Assembly (NCBI RefSeq): GCF_022346425.1
Contig: NZ_JAKRCW010000004.1
Span: 1-64,000 of the forward strand
Length of the DNA: 64,000 nt
DNA from: Pseudoglutamicibacter albus
Lineage (GTDB): Bacteria > Actinomycetota > Actinomycetes > Actinomycetales > Micrococcaceae
Direction of reading: 5' to 3'
Part shown: one piece after another, positions 9,230-18,703 of the stretch
How positions within the stretch are numbered: position 1 is the first letter of the stretch
Layout of the letters: every line of letters starts with the position of its first letter
Notes under the pieces: generated by a model
Databases searched by the model: none
The model's input: the letters and a program-made list of their open reading frames with translations, nothing else
Told to the model about the DNA's origin: nothing
Program-made: the position numbers and the translations under genes

Positions 9230-11041
9230 TTACTTGGTGGCGTCAGCGCGGCGTGCACGCTTGACTACCAGCAGCGTCACGCCACCGACTACCAGCAGGG
9301 TCGCGACGCCTGCGCCCCACATGAGTTCGGCGTTGACACCGGTGTTGGCTAGATCGCCGCCGGTCGATGGACCCTGCGCATCGTTCTGGTTACCATCTTT
9401 GGAGCCTGCGCCGTCCTCGCCTTCAGGCTGGGAAGGAGCGTCTGATGGCGCATCAGATGCATCTGTGGACGGTGCCTCGGTTGGGGCCTCGCTCGAATCA
9501 TCCGAAGGCTGCTCGGATGGCTGTTCCTCGCTCGGTGCATCCGAAGGCTGTTCAGATGGAGCCTCGGTTGGTTCCTCGCTCGGGGTCTCCGTTGGCGCGT
9601 CGGTCGGTTCCTCAGTTGGTTCCTCAGTCGGCTCTTCAGTTGGAGCCGCGGTCGGTTCCTCGGTTGGTGGAACGTCCTTAGCTACCCATGCGGTGTTCAA
9701 CAGCCACTTAGCTACATCGGTGTTGTCCATGTAGGAGCCGCGGACCGTGTCAGTCTTGGCTGCCAGTGCCTTCACGTCGGCAGCGTTTGCACCCTTGAAG
9801 AAGAATGGCGCGAGCTGGTTGGTGTGTTCACCGCTGTTCCAGGACTGCTCTGCAGCCTTGTTGGTGCCCTGCGGGAGCATCGGCGCGAACTTGCCTTCTG
9901 GCTTACCCGAGAGGTAACCGGTCTCGTGGTCTGCGGTGACGATGACGAGGGTTTCATCCCAGCTGGAGTTGGTTTCAACCCAGTCGATGACGCCGTCGAC
10001 GGCCTTGTCGAAGTCCTGGACCTCTTCGATGTCGCGGTCGGTCTGGTTGGCGTGGCCTGCCCAGTCGATTGCGCCGCCTTCAACCATCAGGAAGAAGCCG
10101 TTGTCATTGTTGTCGAGGACGTTGAGCGCACCGTCAGTCATGGTGCGCAGGTCGATAACGTCGTTCTTTGCCTTGCCTTCGGCGCGGCCCTGCTGCAGGG
10201 TGCTACCTACCTCAGCGATACCGAATACGCGCTCCGGGGTCTCGCCCTTGGTGAGGTTGGAGAAGTCCTGGTTGTTGCTCACGAACGTGAAGTCGCTGTC
10301 GCCGGACTCGAGCTTCTTGTAGGCCTCTGCGCCGATGTACTTGTAGTTCGGCGCGGCGAGCTTCTTGTTGTCATCGTCGAAGAAAGGGTGGCCTGCACCC
10401 ATCACGACGTCCATGTCGCCGTTGACCTGCTCTTCAGCGATGCCGTGGTAGTCCTGGCGGGTCTGGTTGTGGGCGGAGTAGGCGGCTGGGGTTGCGTGCG
10501 AGAACGGAACGCTGGAAACGACGCCTGCGGACTTACCGAGGGCCTTGGCGCGTTCGCTGAGGTTCTCTACGACCTTCTTGTTTGGGTCAACACCGATGCC
10601 GGCGTTGTAGGTCTTCACGCCGGTAGCCATGGCGGTGCCGGCTGCTGCGGAGTCGGTTGGGTTGTCTTTGACCCAGTCGAATTTGGTCCAGGCTTTCGAG
10701 GTGTCATAGGCCGGGCCATCGACCCAGTGGGTGGACATTCCGGTGTGTTCCCAGGCCTGCCAGCCTTCGGTTGGCTTGGTGTTGCCGCCGTATGGCATGA
10801 CCTTGTGGTCTGGGCCGGTTTCTACCTGCCAGTGCACCTGGTTCTTGGTGTAGGCGTTGAGGTTGTCGATGTGGTTGTAGCCCATGCCGTCACCGATCAG
10901 TACGATGACGTTCTTTGGCCCGTCCGTAGCTAGGGCTTCTTTAGCCGTTGCTGTCGCGTGAGCTGGCATTGCGGTGAAGAACGATGCGAATGCAAGACCC
11001 GCTGTTGCGGTTGCAATCGCGGTGGTGCGAGGTGCTTTCAC
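9230..11041 (-). CDS. phoA: secreted, cell-wall-anchored alkaline phosphatase
   Basis: A 603-residue exported phosphomonoesterase. A signal peptide with hydrophobic core runs to an AHA cleavage site near residue 29. The alkaline phosphatase domain shows metal-binding GDGMG near 51, the nucleophile Ser131 in TDSAAAGTA, and a TADHETG metal site. After residue ~455 comes a low-complexity linker of Thr/Glu/Pro and Ser/Glu/Pro repeats (PTEEP-like), then LANTG, a hydrophobic helix and a basic tail: an LAXTG sorting signal for a class E sortase. It should release phosphate from organic esters at the surface. I prefer GTG 11041 because it starts a standard signal peptide; a TTG at 11083 extends it. 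Its position between pth and rplY is unusual. Confidence 0.93.
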   Translation of the reverse strand: MKAPRTTAIATATAGLAFASFFTAMPAHATATAKEALATDGPKNVIVLIGDGMGYNHIDNLNAYTKNQVHWQVETGPDHKVMPYGGNTKPTEGWQAWEHTGMSTHWVDGPAYDTSKAWTKFDWVKDNPTDSAAAGTAMATGVKTYNAGIGVDPNKKVVENLSERAKALGKSAGVVSSVPFSHATPAAYSAHNQTRQDYHGIAEEQVNGDMDVVMGAGHPFFDDDNKKLAAPNYKYIGAEAYKKLESGDSDFTFVSNNQDFSNLTKGETPERVFGIAEVGSTLQQGRAEGKAKNDVIDLRTMTDGALNVLDNNDNGFFLMVEGGAIDWAGHANQTDRDIEEVQDFDKAVDGVIDWVETNSSWDETLVIVTADHETGYLSGKPEGKFAPMLPQGTNKAAEQSWNSGEHTNQLAPFFFKGANAADVKALAAKTDTVRGSYMDNTDVAKWLLNTAWVAKDVPPTEEPTAAPTEEPTEEPTEEPTDAPTETPSEEPTEAPSEQPSDAPSEEQPSEQPSDDSSEAPTEAPSTDASDAPSDAPSQPEGEDGAGSKDGNQNDAQGPSTGGDLANTGVNAELMWGAGVATLLVVGGVTLLVVKRARRADATK

Positions 11042-11261
11042 TGTGTCAATCCGTTCATTTGGCGTGATGGTGACCAACGCCAATGAGCCTAGGAAGCGAG
11101 GTAAACCTTCAATGCCTCTTTGGCCGTCCCTTCACCGACGGAATGGTTAACAAACAGTAAAGAATCCTGTGATTCACTGTGAACGAGCAATGAAAGAATG
11201 ATCACTCAACATAGCTCGCCAATACAGACTTCTATATAAAGCTCCCTCTTCGGTTGGACTG

Positions 11262-11304
11262 ATCTTTAAATGGCGGAAGGCCGCCACACATGTGGCGGCC
11301 TTCC
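11262..11304 (-). terminator. probable terminator of rplY
   Basis: A 14-bp perfect stem (11275-11288 with 11291-11304) with a tight loop, followed on the minus strand by a short ATTTAAAG. The rest of 11042-11261 should hold the phoA promoter; no box is clear enough to call. Confidence 0.65.
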
Positions 11305-11331
11305 TGAGAGTTCGGGCAGTCCCAGTGAGGC

Positions 11332-11958
11332 TTACTCGCTGTCTTCCTCGGACTTCTCTTCCGCTGGAGCCTCGGCAGCTTCTTCGCCTTCTTCTGCTTC
11401 CTCGTCCTCTGGAAGCTCAACTTCCTGTGGCTCAGCGATCGTCGCGATGACAGTGTCTTCTTCGATCTCGAGCTCAACGCCTTCAGGCAGTTCAATCTCG
11501 GATGCGAGGACGGAGCCTTCTTCGCGGCCATCGATGTTGACAACCAGGGTGTCTGGAATGTTGAGTGCCTCTGCCAGGACGGTGACTTCCTGGATGTCGA
11601 GGGTTGCTGCCAGACCTGGGGCGACCTCGCCCTGGTAGTCGAGGAAGACATCGACGGAGACCTTCTCGCCGCGCTTGACGATCAGCAGGTCGAGGTGATC
11701 AACGGTCTGGCGCAGTGGGTGGCGCTGGATGTCCTTCACCATGACGAGGCGCTCATCGCCTGCGACCTTGAGGGACAGAATAGCGTTCGGCTGGCGGACA
11801 GCCAGGGTGGTCTGGTGCGATGGGAGCAGCAGGTGCTCTGGCTCGGAGCCGTGGCCGTAAACAACAGCTGGGATCTGGCCGTCGCGGCGTGCGCGCCGTG
11901 CCGAACCCTTACCGAAGTCTTCGCGGACCTCTACGTCAAGGGATTCGAATTTCTGCAT
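11332..11958 (-). CDS. rplY: 50S ribosomal protein L25 (CTC/TL5 form)
   Basis: A 208-residue two-domain L25. The N-terminal 5S-rRNA-binding domain (about 1-95) includes KGSARRARRDGQIPAVVYG, followed by the TL5-type beta domain (95-185) and a strongly acidic Glu/Ala tail of some 30 residues common in actinobacteria. It binds 5S rRNA in the central protuberance. The start is ATG 11958 with AGGAG about ten bases upstream; the open frame to 11991 is not supported. It lies downstream of prs in the same direction, 219 bases apart, in a conserved actinobacterial order. Confidence 0.96.
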   Translation of the reverse strand: MQKFESLDVEVREDFGKGSARRARRDGQIPAVVYGHGSEPEHLLLPSHQTTLAVRQPNAILSLKVAGDERLVMVKDIQRHPLRQTVDHLDLLIVKRGEKVSVDVFLDYQGEVAPGLAATLDIQEVTVLAEALNIPDTLVVNIDGREEGSVLASEIELPEGVELEIEEDTVIATIAEPQEVELPEDEEAEEGEEAAEAPAEEKSEEDSE

Positions 11959-12177
11959 GAGAGCTCTTCTCCTATTGGTCGATGACGCCACACCGTGAAT
12001 ATCTCCGCGTGTGCGGTGGTGTTGGCTGGCCTTCGCCCCGGGGGCTCGTCGTGGCTTCTAAGCTCACCTTCGGCCTGCACCTTGTGCTAGCCGGTAAATC
12101 CAGAAGGCCTCGTCGATCACGGGAACCGTAGTTCCCCTCGCCTGGGCAACTCCCCTAGTTTAGCAGAGCTCGCATGG

Positions 12178-13158
12178 TTAGGCGCGGCCGTCGAACAGGC
12201 TCGTGACGGAGCCGTCTTCGAAGACTTCCTTGATCGCGCGCGCCAGCAGTGGGGCGATCGAGAGCACCGTGAGGTTGTGGAAACGCTTCGAAGCTGGAAC
12301 AGGCAACGTGTTGGTCACAACGATTTCGCGCGCACCGGATTCGCTCAAACGCTGCGCTGCCGGATCTGAGAAGACCGGGTGCGTTGCCGCGATGATGACG
12401 TCTTTAGCACCAGCGTTCTTCAGTACCGAAACCGCGCCGGAGATGGTGCCGCCGGTGTCGATCATGTCGTCGATCAGGATGCAGACGCGATCCTTAACCT
12501 CGCCGACCACGGTCTTTGATTCGGCCTTGTTCGGCACGGTGAGGTCACGGGTCTTGTGCACGAATGCCAGCGGCGCGTGGCCGAGGCGTTCAGCCCACAT
12601 TTCAGCCACACGCACACGGCCGGTGTCCGGGGAGACGATCGTGAGCGGTTCGTTACCTACACGGGTGCGGATGTAGTCAGCGAGCAACGGGATCGCCATG
12701 AGGTGATCGACCGGGCCATCGAAGAAACCCTGGATCTGCGAGGTGTGCAGGTCCACGGACATGATACGGTCAGCGCCAGCGGTCTTATAAAGGTCAGCGA
12801 CCAGGCGCGCGGTGATCGGCTCGCGGCCGCGGCCCTTCTTGTCCTGGCGAGCGTACGGGTAGAACGGCGAGACCACGGTGATGCGGCGGGCTGAGGCGCG
12901 CTTGAGCGCATCGATCATGATCAGCTGCTCCATGAGCCAGTTGTTCATCGGGAACGGATGGGACTGGATGACGAAGCATTCTTTACCGCGGACGGAATCC
13001 CCGGGGCGGACGTAGATCTCACCGTTAGCGAAGTCATATGCGGAAACTGGGGCGAGCTCGGTTTTGAGCTCGTCGGCGATCTGTTGTGCCAGCTCTGGGT
13101 GGGCTCGGCCGGAAGCCAAGACCAGTTTTTTGTCTACGTTGTAGCTCAGTTCAGACAT
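12178..13158 (-). CDS. prs: ribose-phosphate pyrophosphokinase
   Basis: A 326-residue PRPP synthetase making phosphoribosyl pyrophosphate from ribose 5-phosphate and ATP for nucleotide, His, Trp and NAD synthesis. The flexible loop and ATP site (PYARQDKK near 104), DLHTSQIQGFF and the PRPP-binding loop CILIDDMIDTGGT near 227 are intact. The length is typical of class I enzymes. It lies 62 bases downstream of glmU on the same strand and is probably co-transcribed; GAGGAG precedes the ATG. Confidence 0.97.
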   Translation of the reverse strand: MSELSYNVDKKLVLASGRAHPELAQQIADELKTELAPVSAYDFANGEIYVRPGDSVRGKECFVIQSHPFPMNNWLMEQLIMIDALKRASARRITVVSPFYPYARQDKKGRGREPITARLVADLYKTAGADRIMSVDLHTSQIQGFFDGPVDHLMAIPLLADYIRTRVGNEPLTIVSPDTGRVRVAEMWAERLGHAPLAFVHKTRDLTVPNKAESKTVVGEVKDRVCILIDDMIDTGGTISGAVSVLKNAGAKDVIIAATHPVFSDPAAQRLSESGAREIVVTNTLPVPASKRFHNLTVLSIAPLLARAIKEVFEDGSVTSLFDGRA

Positions 13159-13220
13159 TGCGAGCTGTCCGTTCTCCTCGAGGATGGGGTGTTAGTTGGA
13201 GCTTCTATGACTGTACCGAA

Positions 13221-14708
13221 TCAGGGGCGTGTTTCATCCGAACCGGTACGGGCTGTATCCGATTCGGTGGAGTTCTTTGCTTCAGTCAGGGCCGCGGCGA
13301 CGGCGGCGGGGGTTCCTGCTCGTTTAGCTTCAACCCAGCCTTCTTTATTGACCTGCGGGGCATCAGAGATCACAAGTGCGCCAGCAGGGACGTCTTTGCG
13401 GACTACCGCGCCAGCGCCGGTGTATGCGCCGTCACCGATCTCGACGGGGGCGATGAACACGGTGGATGCGCCCGTGCGAACGTGCGAGCCGATCACGGTC
13501 TTGTGCTTGTTCACGCCGTCGTAGTTGGAGGTGATGTTTCCGCAACCGATGTTGCTGTCTTCCCCGATCACCGCATCACCTGAGTAGCCGAGGTGGGAGA
13601 GCTTGGTGCGATCCCCAATCTGGACGTTCTTAGTTTCGTAGAACGCGCCGATCTTGCCGTCTTCACCGAGCACGGTGTCTTTGCGGAGGTGGCTGAACGG
13701 GCCAACGGTCGATCCGGAGCCGATGCGGGATTCGGTTGCGTCGGTTCGTTTCACGGTCGCGTTCTGGCCCACGTGGGTGTCACGTAAGGTTGTGTCTGGC
13801 CCGATCACGGAGCCTTGGCCGACCGAGGTGCGGCCAACGAGCTGCACGTTCGGTAGCAGGGTCACGTCTTGGGACAAGGCGACATCGACGTCGATCCATG
13901 TGGTTTCAGGGTCTTGGATGGTGACCCCTTCGCGCATCCACTTTTCGGTGATGCGGCGGTTCAGTTCACGCCCCAGCGCGGAAAGCTGCACGCGATCGTT
14001 GGCGCCTTCTACCTGCCACTGATCGGTGGTCACTGCCGTTGAGATGCGGTGCGCGTCTTCACGCATGATGCCGAGCACATCGGTCAGATACATTTCGCCT
14101 TGGGCGTTGTCGGTCGAAACCCGGGCCAGAGCCGAACGCAGCTCGTTCGCGGAGAACGCGTAGATACCGGAGTTGACTTCGTTGATCAGACGCTGCTCTT
14201 CGGTGGCGTCTTTGTGCTCAACGATCCCGGTGACGTCGCCGTTTTCATCGCGCAGGATGCGGCCGTAGCCGGTCGGGTCTTCAACCGCGGCGGTCAGAAC
14301 GGTTGCCGCGTTGCCCTCGGATTCGTGGCGCTCCACGAGTTCAGTGAGCAACTGCGGGGAAAGCAACGGGACGTCGCCGTAGGTCACCAAGACGGTGCCT
14401 TCAGCGAGGTCGTTCATCGCTTCAAGGCCAACTTGGACTGCGCGGCCGGTGCCTGGGATCTCGTCCTGGTCGACGATGCTCACGTCAGGCGCATGCTCGA
14501 GCACGTGGGTTGCAACGCGGTCACGCTGGTGACGCACAACCACGACGAGGCGATCGGGCTCCAGCGCATGCGCGGTATCGAGCGCGTGGCCGACCATCGA
14601 ACGGCCGCCGAGTGTGTGGAGGATTTTCGGCTTAGAGGATTTCATACGTGTTCCAGCACCTGCGGCTAGAACGATCACTGCTGCCGGATGGACGTTTTCG
14701 CTGGACAC
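13221..14708 (-). CDS. glmU: bifunctional UDP-N-acetylglucosamine pyrophosphorylase / glucosamine-1-phosphate N-acetyltransferase
   Basis: A 495-residue cytosolic enzyme that acetylates GlcN-1-P and uridylylates it to UDP-GlcNAc, the precursor of peptidoglycan and mycothiol. The N-terminal pyrophosphorylase has LAAGAGTRMKS at 14-24 and YGDVPLL near 110. The C-terminal left-handed beta-helix acetyltransferase occupies about 260-455, and a short Ser/Thr/Glu tail follows. The GTG start at 14708 has AGGAA upstream. It lies just downstream of tRNA-Gln and upstream of prs. Confidence 0.97.
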   Translation of the reverse strand: MSSENVHPAAVIVLAAGAGTRMKSSKPKILHTLGGRSMVGHALDTAHALEPDRLVVVVRHQRDRVATHVLEHAPDVSIVDQDEIPGTGRAVQVGLEAMNDLAEGTVLVTYGDVPLLSPQLLTELVERHESEGNAATVLTAAVEDPTGYGRILRDENGDVTGIVEHKDATEEQRLINEVNSGIYAFSANELRSALARVSTDNAQGEMYLTDVLGIMREDAHRISTAVTTDQWQVEGANDRVQLSALGRELNRRITEKWMREGVTIQDPETTWIDVDVALSQDVTLLPNVQLVGRTSVGQGSVIGPDTTLRDTHVGQNATVKRTDATESRIGSGSTVGPFSHLRKDTVLGEDGKIGAFYETKNVQIGDRTKLSHLGYSGDAVIGEDSNIGCGNITSNYDGVNKHKTVIGSHVRTGASTVFIAPVEIGDGAYTGAGAVVRKDVPAGALVISDAPQVNKEGWVEAKRAGTPAAVAAALTEAKNSTESDTARTGSDETRP

Positions 14709-14744
14709 CTGGCTGTTTTTCCTTCCACTGCCCTGCCACTATCG

Positions 14745-14816
14745 CTCCGCCACTAGGATTCGAACCTAGACCACACAGCTCCAAAGGCTGGCGTGCTGCC
14801 GTTACACCATGGCGGA
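14745..14816 (-). tRNA. tRNA-Gln (UUG anticodon)
   Basis: A 72-nt cloverleaf. The 7-bp acceptor stem (TCCGCCA with TGGCGGA), a GGTTCGAATCC T-arm and the anticodon loop CTTTGGA give UUG, reading CAA. The discriminator base is G and no CCA is encoded. tRNA-Gln next to glmU is a conserved actinobacterial arrangement. Confidence 0.95.
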
Positions 14817-14914
14817 TCAGCCTGGTACAGGCTGAACTGTTCAGGCCGTTGTCCATTGTGCCACGTTAGGCCTTGTTTTCTTAACCGTATGTCTTATGAG
14901 CGTCTATCTGTACG

Positions 14915-15694
14915 TCAATGAATCCGGCGCAGAAGCCACGTCATGAGCGCATCGAGGTGAGTTTTATCACCGTTGAGGTCTTCGGGATGCCACTGCACAG
15001 CCAGCATCCTGGAGTGTTGCCGGTGTTCGACGGCTTCCACGAGGCCGTCCGGGGCGGTCGCGACGGGCACGAGGTCTGCGGCGAGCGCATCGACGGCTTG
15101 GTGATGCGCAGAACGCACCGTGATTTCGGCTGAACCGTAGATGCGTTCGAGCGTGCTGCCGGCGGTGAGGCTCACGCTGTGATCAGCCCAGCCGTCGCCA
15201 TCTGGTGGTGACTTATGGATCGTAGGGTTGCCGATCTCCGGGATGAGCGTGCCGCCAAGCGCAACGTTGATGATCTGCAGGCCGCGGCAGATCCCTAAGA
15301 GCGGCTTATTGGCGGCCAGGGTTTCATGCACGAGTTCTATCTCGAACGCATCGGCGCTCGCGCTTACACCTGCAAGATCTACCTCGGGCCACCGTTCACG
15401 CTCCAACCCATAGAAGCCTGGATGCACATCAGCACCACCCAGGATAATGACCGCGTCCGCGCCCGCGACAACCTCGCTGGCGCTGCGTCCCGGTTTGAGA
15501 GCATCCACGAACCACGGTTGCACGTGCCCGCCGACCTCAATGAGTGAACGCCCCGTATGGGCTGCGAGCCCGTGAAGCTCATCGGAATAGCTGACAGGGA
15601 CGTTCGCGGCATCCATGACGTAGCTCATCGCGATGCGCACCGGCCGATACTCAGAGACCGGCCGATGCTCAGTGACTTCCGTTTGTTCTGGCAT
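14915..15694 (-). CDS. gamma-glutamyl-gamma-aminobutyrate hydrolase family (class I glutamine amidotransferase-like) protein
   Basis: A 259-residue peptidase C26-type protein. The nucleophile elbow GICRGLQIINV holds the catalytic cysteine and the C-terminal QWHPE holds the His-Glu pair. Relatives such as PuuD cleave gamma-glutamyl-GABA in putrescine breakdown; others act on other gamma-glutamyl amides, so the substrate is open. A link with the GabD-type dehydrogenase at 22325-23803 through GABA is possible but only an inference. The start at 15694 has AGGGGG seven bases upstream; it begins 11 bases after the ABC-F stop, so the two are probably co-transcribed. Confidence 0.85.
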   Translation of the reverse strand: MPEQTEVTEHRPVSEYRPVRIAMSYVMDAANVPVSYSDELHGLAAHTGRSLIEVGGHVQPWFVDALKPGRSASEVVAGADAVIILGGADVHPGFYGLERERWPEVDLAGVSASADAFEIELVHETLAANKPLLGICRGLQIINVALGGTLIPEIGNPTIHKSPPDGDGWADHSVSLTAGSTLERIYGSAEITVRSAHHQAVDALAADLVPVATAPDGLVEAVEHRQHSRMLAVQWHPEDLNGDKTHLDALMTWLLRRIH

Positions 15695-15705
15695 CAACCT
15701 GCCCC

Positions 15706-17568
15706 CTACCCGATTTTCTCGGAGGCCTCGAGCCACGCCATCTCCAGCTCGTCCCTCTGCTCCCGCACCGCGTCCGCTTCCTGGGTGAGTTGGGTGACCG
15801 CCTCGAAATCCCCGGCCTCGGTCGCTTGGATGAGTTTCTCTTCTGCCTCGGCGAGCGCCTTCTCGACGCGTCCGAGTTGGCGTTCGTAGCGTTGCATGTC
15901 TTTGCGCGCTTCGCGCTGTTCGGCTGCCGAATACGCTGGCTTGTTTGGCTTGTGCGCGGGGGCTTCAGCTGCGCCCCCAGCGTCCGATGCGGCGGCGGGT
16001 TCTCCGTGCTGGCCTGTCCCGCTGTGGCTTATCCTGCTGTTGTCGGTGCCGGCGTGCGCTGCGTGTTCGCGTAGCTGCAGGTACTGCTCAACGCCGCCGG
16101 GCAGATCGCGGAGTTTGCCGTCTCCGAGCAGTGCGAGCTGGTGGTCGGTGACGCGTTCGAGCAGGTAGCGGTCGTGGGAGACAACGATCAGGGTTCCGGC
16201 CCACGTGTCGAGGAGGTCTTCGATCGCGGCGAGGGTGTCGGTGTCGAGGTCGTTGGTCGGCTCATCGAGCATCAGCACGTTGGGTTCACCCACCATGAGG
16301 CGTAAGAGTTGCAGGCGGCGTTTCTCGCCACCGGAGAGGTCCTTGACCGGGGTGTATTGCTTGTGCGCGTTGAACCCGACCTGCTCGAGTAGCTGACCGG
16401 CGGACACTTCGCGGCCTCCGGCGACAAACTGGCTGCCTTCTGCCTTGATGACGTCCACGACGCGCGTGTTCGCGAGCTCATCAAGCTCTTTGACTTCTTG
16501 GGAGAGGATCACTGAAACCACGGTCTTGCCGCGCTTGACGCGCCCGGCGCTCGGTTCGAGTTGTCCGTCCAGTAGTCGCATGAGCGTGGATTTTCCTGCA
16601 CCGTTGACGCCCACAAGTCCCACGCGTTCCCCTGGTGCCAGCCGCCACGTGATGTCATCGAAGAGTGCGCGGCCGTTGGGCAGCGTATAGGTGAGGTCTT
16701 CGGCGTCGATGACGTCTTTGCCTTGCCGGACCATCGCCATTTTCTTCAGCTCGAGGCTTTCGCGTGGTGCGGGAACCTCTTCGATGATCGCGTTGGCTGC
16801 TTGGATGCGGAACTTGGGTTTCGAGGTGCGTGCCGGTGCGCCGCGGCGCAGCCACGCAAGCTCCTTTTTGACAAGTTGCTGTCGTTTGCTTTCCTTGACC
16901 GCAGCGGCGCGGTCGCGTTCGGCCCGAGCCAGAACATAGGCCGCATACCCGCCATCAAAAGCATCCACCATCGCATCGTGAACCTCCCACGTCATGGTGC
17001 ATACGGCATCCAGGAACCAGCGGTCGTGAGTCACCACCAGGAACGCGTTCTCGTTGGCGCGCCACCGCTGGTTCAAGTGCTCAGCCAGCCATGCGACCGA
17101 CTCAACGTCGAGGTGGTTGGTGGGCTCATCGAGCATGATGACGTCCCAGTCAGCAACCAGCAGCTTGGCAAGCGCGGTACGGCGGCGTTGCCCGCCGGAG
17201 AGCTCCCCGACTTTCTTGTTCAGATCGATGCCTTCGGTCAACCCGCTCATGATGTCACGGATGCGAGCATCGGCGGCCCATTCGTGTTCCGGAACATCGC
17301 CCACAATCGCCTCAAGCACGCTCAGTTCGGGGTCTAAAACGTCGGCTTGATCGAGGTAACCGACCCGCAGATCACGCCGATGCGTCACCCGCCCGGTATC
17401 TGGTTCGATCCGTTGCGCCAGAAGCTTCATGAGTGTGGACTTGCCGTCGCCGTTACGGCCCACAATCCCGATGCGGTCGCCCTCGTCGATGCCGAGCGTC
17501 ACGTTATCGAGCACGGTGCGGGTACCAAACGTGATGGAGTTCGATTCAGCACCTAAGAGGTGGGACAT
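15706..17568 (-). CDS. ABC-F family ATP-binding protein (Uup/Ett-like)
   Basis: A 620-residue soluble protein with two ABC cassettes and no membrane domain. Walker A sites read GRNGDGKS and GVNGAGKS, signatures LSGGQRRR and LSGGEKRRL, and Walker B VIMLDEPTNHLD. The interdomain linker is near 240-280 and a Lys/Glu-rich coiled coil lies at about 550-615, as in Uup. ABC-F proteins bind the ribosomal E site and act in translation or antibiotic protection; this conserved housekeeping location suggests a translation factor rather than resistance. AAGGAA precedes the ATG. It lies between ispE and the amidotransferase gene. Confidence 0.92.
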   Translation of the reverse strand: MSHLLGAESNSITFGTRTVLDNVTLGIDEGDRIGIVGRNGDGKSTLMKLLAQRIEPDTGRVTHRRDLRVGYLDQADVLDPELSVLEAIVGDVPEHEWAADARIRDIMSGLTEGIDLNKKVGELSGGQRRRTALAKLLVADWDVIMLDEPTNHLDVESVAWLAEHLNQRWRANENAFLVVTHDRWFLDAVCTMTWEVHDAMVDAFDGGYAAYVLARAERDRAAAVKESKRQQLVKKELAWLRRGAPARTSKPKFRIQAANAIIEEVPAPRESLELKKMAMVRQGKDVIDAEDLTYTLPNGRALFDDITWRLAPGERVGLVGVNGAGKSTLMRLLDGQLEPSAGRVKRGKTVVSVILSQEVKELDELANTRVVDVIKAEGSQFVAGGREVSAGQLLEQVGFNAHKQYTPVKDLSGGEKRRLQLLRLMVGEPNVLMLDEPTNDLDTDTLAAIEDLLDTWAGTLIVVSHDRYLLERVTDHQLALLGDGKLRDLPGGVEQYLQLREHAAHAGTDNSRISHSGTGQHGEPAAASDAGGAAEAPAHKPNKPAYSAAEQREARKDMQRYERQLGRVEKALAEAEEKLIQATEAGDFEAVTQLTQEADAVREQRDELEMAWLEASEKIG

Positions 17569-17640
17569 CTGTACAGGGTTTCCTTCTCAATGAATAGTTT
17601 TCAGTGGATAGTGTGCGTGGATGCTTTCAGCGTGCAGGTT

Positions 17641-17742
17641 TCAGCGCGTGAAGTTCGCCAGGCCGGGCTGGCCTCCAGACCGCGCTGGCTACCAGGCCGG
17701 GCATGTCATCAGGCAGCGCTGGCCATCAAACTGCGCCGCAGT
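17641..17742. repeat. 17-bp tandem repeat starting at the ispE stop codon
   Basis: Four clear 17-bp units (17658-17674, 17675-17691, 17692-17708, 17709-17725), adjacent or alternate units 13 of 17 identical, with weaker units on both sides. The right-most unit, 17726-17742, is the coding end of ispE. On the minus strand, TGA or TAG recurs at 17728, 17711, 17708, 17691 and 17643, covering all three frames. Confidence 0.75.
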
Positions 17743-18703
17743 TGGGCAGGATCGAGGCCCCTGCCGCAGGTGCGCTCACCACGATGGTTTGTAGGTCGAG
17801 CTCATCACGTATCTGCATCGAGATCCGTTCCGCATGCGCTGATGAGTGCGCGATGCAGGCCAGGGTTGGCCCGGAGCCTGATACGAGCGTTTTGTGCGCC
17901 CCGGCTTCCTCGGTTCGTTCGATGACGTGCGCGAGTTCCGGTGCAAGCGCGATGCTGGCCGGAGTGAGGTCGTTATGCACGGAAGCTGCGAGCTTGAGCG
18001 GGTCCCCTTCGAGTAGGGCGTGGAGAACCTCGGGCGAGACTTCCTGAGGCGCGGGCACGCTCACATCGGCTCGTTCGCGTTGCCGGTCAAGCTCCTGATA
18101 CACCTTCGGTGTTGAGAGCCCGTACGATGCCGGGATCAGAACCCAGTGCGATTCGGTGCGCAGCGGCACTGGCGCGAGGTCTTCCCCACGCCCCAGGCCG
18201 ACGGCCGCGCCGCCGAACAGCGCGAAGGGAACATCCGAGCCGAGCCCCGCGGCGATCGAGGCGAGGTCTTGCCTGCTCAGACGGGTCTCCCACAGCGCAT
18301 TGCACGCAACGAGTGCCGCGGCCGCGTCCGCGGAGCCGCCTCCCATGCCTCCAGCGATCGGCACACGCTTGAGGATGCGCAAGTCAGCTCCAGCGTGCAC
18401 TCCGGTCGCGTCCCGCAAAGCGAGCGCGGCCTTCACTGCGAGGTTATCGGCTCCTACCGGGAAGCTCGCTTGATCCACCGCGATGCTCGATGCGTCATCG
18501 AGTTCCGCCGCGATCTCGCCGTCGTCACGGTGACGGGCGGTGACCTCTTCATCCAACCCGACCGCAAGATACAAGGTCGCAACCGGATGGAATCCGTCCT
18601 CGCGCGGGTCACCGCATTCGAAGCTGACGTTGATTTTGCCTGGTGCGCGCGCCGTGACCGTGCGCGCAAACCCCGATTGTTCCTCCAACGCTGGAAGACT
18701 CAC
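17726..18703 (-). CDS. ispE: 4-diphosphocytidyl-2-C-methyl-D-erythritol kinase
   Basis: A 325-residue GHMP kinase of the MEP pathway, phosphorylating CDP-ME for isoprenoid synthesis. The Lys motif APGKINVSF near 20, the ATP loop [17 protein letters not shown] near 115 and [10 protein letters not shown] near 150 are intact. The start overlaps the rsmA stop (ATGA at 18700-18703), so translation is coupled. rsmA-ispE-ABC-F is a common actinobacterial operon. Its product feeds the cis-prenyltransferase at 53058 through isopentenyl diphosphate. Confidence 0.96.
   Translation of the reverse strand: MSLPALEEQSGFARTVTARAPGKINVSFECGDPREDGFHPVATLYLAVGLDEEVTARHRDDGEIAAELDDASSIAVDQASFPVGADNLAVKAALALRDATGVHAGADLRILKRVPIAGGMGGGSADAAAALVACNALWETRLSRQDLASIAAGLGSDVPFALFGGAAVGLGRGEDLAPVPLRTESHWVLIPASYGLSTPKVYQELDRQRERADVSVPAPQEVSPEVLHALLEGDPLKLAASVHNDLTPASIALAPELAHVIERTEEAGAHKTLVSGSGPTLACIAHSSAHAERISMQIRDELDLQTIVVSAPAAGASILPNCGAV

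Noticed and set aside
11171-11184. PHO box upstream of phoA
   Set aside because: GATTCACTGTGAAC is a small palindrome with GTTCAC halves, but it is ~130 bases from the start and not a direct repeat of the expected type; too weak to call.
12121-12136. Terminator after prs
   Set aside because: A 6-bp hairpin without T-tract; prs and rplY may be co-transcribed.
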